Below, piece after piece: positions 61,932-64,000 of a DNA stretch of 64,000 bases. The position numbers and the translations under genes are program-made. The notes below the pieces were generated by a model. That model ran no database searches. It was not told the DNA's origin and saw nothing but the letters and a program-made list of their open reading frames with translations. Source of the stretch: Stutzerimonas stutzeri (GTDB lineage Bacteria > Pseudomonadota > Gammaproteobacteria > Pseudomonadales > Pseudomonadaceae); assembly GCF_024451105.1 (NCBI RefSeq), contig NZ_JANGEY010000006.1:142145-206144 (forward strand). The letters are read 5' to 3'. How positions within the stretch are numbered: position 1 is the first letter of the stretch; every line of letters begins with the position of its first letter.

Positions 61932-64000
61932 TCAGACGACCTTGAGCGAGCCGTCGTCGAGCATGCCCTGGATGATGGTCGCCTGGTCGCTGGAGCCGTA
62001 GGCCAGCGACAGGTCGATCCCCTCCAGCACGATCGACTGATTGGCCGGCAGCGGACCCGCAGCGTCCGGATTGACGGTGATGGTGGTGCTGGCGCCGAAG
62101 GTCATGCTCAGGTAGCCGCTCAGCGAACCGGCCAGCTCCTGACTGTCCAGGCTGCCGTCGATCCCCACCAGCAGGTCGGACAGGTCCAGGCGATCCTCGC
62201 CCGGCGTGAAGTCGGTGATGCGGTCGACCCCGCTGTCGCCGCTGTTCCAGACGAAGGTGTCGGCCCCCGGACCGCCGGACAGCAGATCGTTGCCCGGACC
62301 GCCGACGAGGATGTCGTCGCCCGCCCCTCCGGCCAGCGCATCGTCGCCGAGCAGCCCGCTCAGGACGTCGTCGCCGTCGTGGCCGAAGATCCAGTCCCCA
62401 CCGGCGGTACCGGTCAGGGTGTCGTTGCCGGCCCCGCCTTCCAGGGCGTCCGCACGCGGATAGAGGGTGGCCTGCAGGCTGCTGTAGATGGCGTCGCCAT
62501 CGCCGTCGACGGCCTGGATCCGGTAGGACAACTCGATGGGCTGGTCGGGCAACACCTGGGAATAGCTGAAGGTTCCCAGGGCGAAGGACGCGCTGCCCGT
62601 GGCGCCCGTGACCTGGAGCGCGCTGAACTGAGTGGCCGAACCGACCTCGAAGCTCCAGTCGTCACGCAGCCCGCGGATGGTGATCGAGTCGCCATTGTCG
62701 ATCAGGGTCACCGAGCCGGTGACGTCGTTGCCCTGCGCATCGTAGACCCGTACGTCGCCGGTCGACAGCGGCACGTAGCTCTCCCCGGGATCGCCGCTGC
62801 CGAACACATTGTCGTTGTCGGCGACGATCGCCAGCACGGTCAGGTTGACCAGGCCGTTGCTGCCCTGCACCTGGGCAATGCTCTGGCGGAAACTGGAGAT
62901 CAGGTTGTGGGTGCTGTAGCTGAAGCCCGTGCTGCTCTGGGTATCGACGGCCAGGTCGTTGAGGAAGTCGAAGCGGATGTTCTCATTGACATCGATCCAC
63001 TGGTTGCCGACCGCCACGTCGCTCGAGCTGCTGTTGATGCTCCCCGAGGTGGACGACATCAGCACGTCGTGCAGGGTGTCGCCAACGTTGAGCAGGCCCT
63101 TGAAGTTGACGTGCCCGGCGCTGCCCACCCCGGAGAGGTTGCTCAGGACGATGCTGGTGTCGTTGGACAGCACGCCGTAGGTGGTGAGGGTGTAGCTGTC
63201 GGCGGCCGGATCGAGGTCGATGCGGAAGCCGACCTCGCCATCCGGCCCGGTCCGCGCCAGCAGTTGGGTTTCGTCGGCGCCGTAGTAGAGGTACAGCGGT
63301 TGGCCGTCCAGGCTGATGCGGTTGCCGTTGGCATCCAGCGCCGGCGCCCCCTCGGCGAAGGTGAAGGCCACGCTCCCCACCCCGTCGGCGCCGGCCGCCG
63401 CGGCGAAGCGCAGGTCGCCGCCGATGCTGCGGGTTTCGTTAACCTGATCGACCATCATGCCGTGCTCCGGCAGGAAGGCTCGTGGCACGTCGTCGACGAT
63501 GTCGATGCGGATGGTTGCAGTCTGGCTGTTGCCGTTGGCGTCGATCACCCGGTAGGTGAAGGTTTCCACACCGCTCTCGACGTTGGCACCGTCGTCGGCT
63601 GCCGGACTGCTGGTGTACGGGCCGGTCAGGGTATAGCTGTAGCTGCCGTCGGCACCGAGGGTCAGGGTGCCGTAGCTGCCGGTGGCGCTGCCCACCAGAC
63701 TGAAGATATAGGGACCGCCGCCGCCGGAGACGTTGTCGGCGAGGCTGCCGGTGACCGTCTCGGCGGCGCTGAGCGGATCGCTGCCGCCGGGCAGGGCCGC
63801 CTCGTGAACCGCTGCTGTCGCCTCGTCGCAGGCAACCAGCCCGCTGTCGCTCAGCGCGATGGTCAGCGTGGTTGTCGACAGGTCGCCGTCACCGTCGCGG
63901 ATGGTGTAGACGAACACGTCCTGGGCGCCCGCCGCCGGCACCGCGTCCGGCGTGCTGACGTAGCTGTAGGAGCCGTCGGCATGCAGGGTCAGGCTGCCGT
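61932..64000 (-). CDS. LapA-like RTX adhesin, C-terminal 688 residues (N-terminus outside window)
   Basis: C-terminal part of a large surface adhesin secreted by a type I system. From the right edge there are VCBS/BapA-type units ([29 protein letters not shown], each ending in YTIRDGDGD or YRVIDANGN). A segment resembling the T1SS-143/DUF5801 repeat follows ([19 protein letters not shown]). Then come about six RTX nonapeptides ([12 protein letters not shown] to [12 protein letters not shown], about 62250-62450) that bind calcium, and the C-terminal secretion signal region [19 protein letters not shown] ending in LKVV. The frame is open to the edge. The neighbouring LapG and LapD suggest that its missing N-terminus holds the LapG-cleavable retention module. 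Confidence 0.92.
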   Translation of the reverse strand, partial: GSLTLHADGSYSYVSTPDAVPAAGAQDVFVYTIRDGDGDLSTTTLTIALSDSGLVACDEATAAVHEAALPGGSDPLSAAETVTGSLADNVSGGGGPYIFSLVGSATGSYGTLTLGADGSYSYTLTGPYTSSPAADDGANVESGVETFTYRVIDANGNSQTATIRIDIVDDVPRAFLPEHGMMVDQVNETRSIGGDLRFAAAAGADGVGSVAFTFAEGAPALDANGNRISLDGQPLYLYYGADETQLLARTGPDGEVGFRIDLDPAADSYTLTTYGVLSNDTSIVLSNLSGVGSAGHVNFKGLLNVGDTLHDVLMSSTSGSINSSSSDVAVGNQWIDVNENIRFDFLNDLAVDTQSSTGFSYSTHNLISSFRQSIAQVQGSNGLVNLTVLAIVADNDNVFGSGDPGESYVPLSTGDVRVYDAQGNDVTGSVTLIDNGDSITIRGLRDDWSFEVGSATQFSALQVTGATGSASFALGTFSYSQVLPDQPIELSYRIQAVDGDGDAIYSSLQATLYPRADALEGGAGNDTLTGTAGGDWIFGHDGDDVLSGLLGDDALAGGAGDDILVGGPGNDLLSGGPGADTFVWNSGDSGVDRITDFTPGEDRLDLSDLLVGIDGSLDSQELAGSLSGYLSMTFGASTTITVNPDAAGPLPANQSIVLEGIDLSLAYGSSDQATIIQGMLDDGSLKVV

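Overview
The window is 64 kb of GC-rich bacterial chromosome. It looks like core genome of a Pseudomonas-type gammaproteobacterium (Pseudomonas sensu lato). The evidence is the gene content and order: gap, mfd, csiV, MTIP, nagZ, psrA, lexA, topA and fadAB run together; recC-recB-recD form one operon; fadBA, uup and slt are neighbours; and a LapD/LapG pair sits next to an RTX adhesin. Protein sequences and regulatory sites (PsrA operator, paired LexA boxes, tandem glycine riboswitch) are of the Pseudomonas kind. I see no phage, insertion sequence, integron, plasmid function or CRISPR array. The species is not determined.

Layout. 1-5.1 kb: gap (3' end cut by the window) divergent from mfd-csiV. 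5.2-9.0 kb: MTIP, nagZ, a small L,D-transpeptidase and psrA on the minus strand, then lexA on the plus strand behind two SOS boxes. 9.0-16.4 kb, minus strand: two small conserved proteins, topA, a DUF1653 protein and the fadBA beta-oxidation operon. 16.7-22 kb: a universal stress protein, a DUF6901-like protein, the ABC-F ATPase uup and the lytic transglycosylase slt. 22-24.9 kb: MOSC protein, XRE-cupin repressor and divergent BenE-type permease, bracketed by REP-like inverted repeats. 24.9-29.3 kb: uvrB, an aromatic aminotransferase, tRNA-Asn, a frameshifted remnant and a small acidic protein. 29.4-39.2 kb: bacteriohemerythrin and recC-recB-recD. 39.3-43.5 kb: two divergent L,D-transpeptidase genes, adenine deaminase and a phosphoribosyltransferase. 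43.5-45.8 kb: tandem glycine riboswitch and TRIC-family channel, a second phosphoribosyltransferase and a BCAM0308-family protein. 45.9-50.9 kb: two NlpC/P60 lipoproteins, a 3-methyladenine glycosylase-like protein, ttcA, a DnaJ-related protein, a Yip1 protein and sprT. 51-58.7 kb: EamA transporter, GT4 glycosyltransferase, SelT/W/H-like protein, MFS pump with MarR regulator, recQ, YecA and YbaN. 58.8-64 kb: lapG-lapD, a small conserved protein and the C-terminal part of a large RTX adhesin that runs off the right edge.

Several genes work together. DNA repair is well represented (mfd, uvrB, recBCD, recQ, a glycosylase, and lexA as SOS regulator). PsrA is a fatty-acid-responsive regulator and fadBA lies 6 kb away. 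LapD (c-di-GMP receptor), LapG (periplasmic protease) and the RTX protein form a complete biofilm-adhesion switch. I found no clearly undescribed multi-gene system. The observations most worth following are the glycine riboswitch-TRIC unit, the large palindrome between the XRE-cupin repressor and the BenE permease, the Lap cluster, the REP-like repeats (one of which supplies a stop codon) and the frameshifted remnant beside tRNA-Asn.
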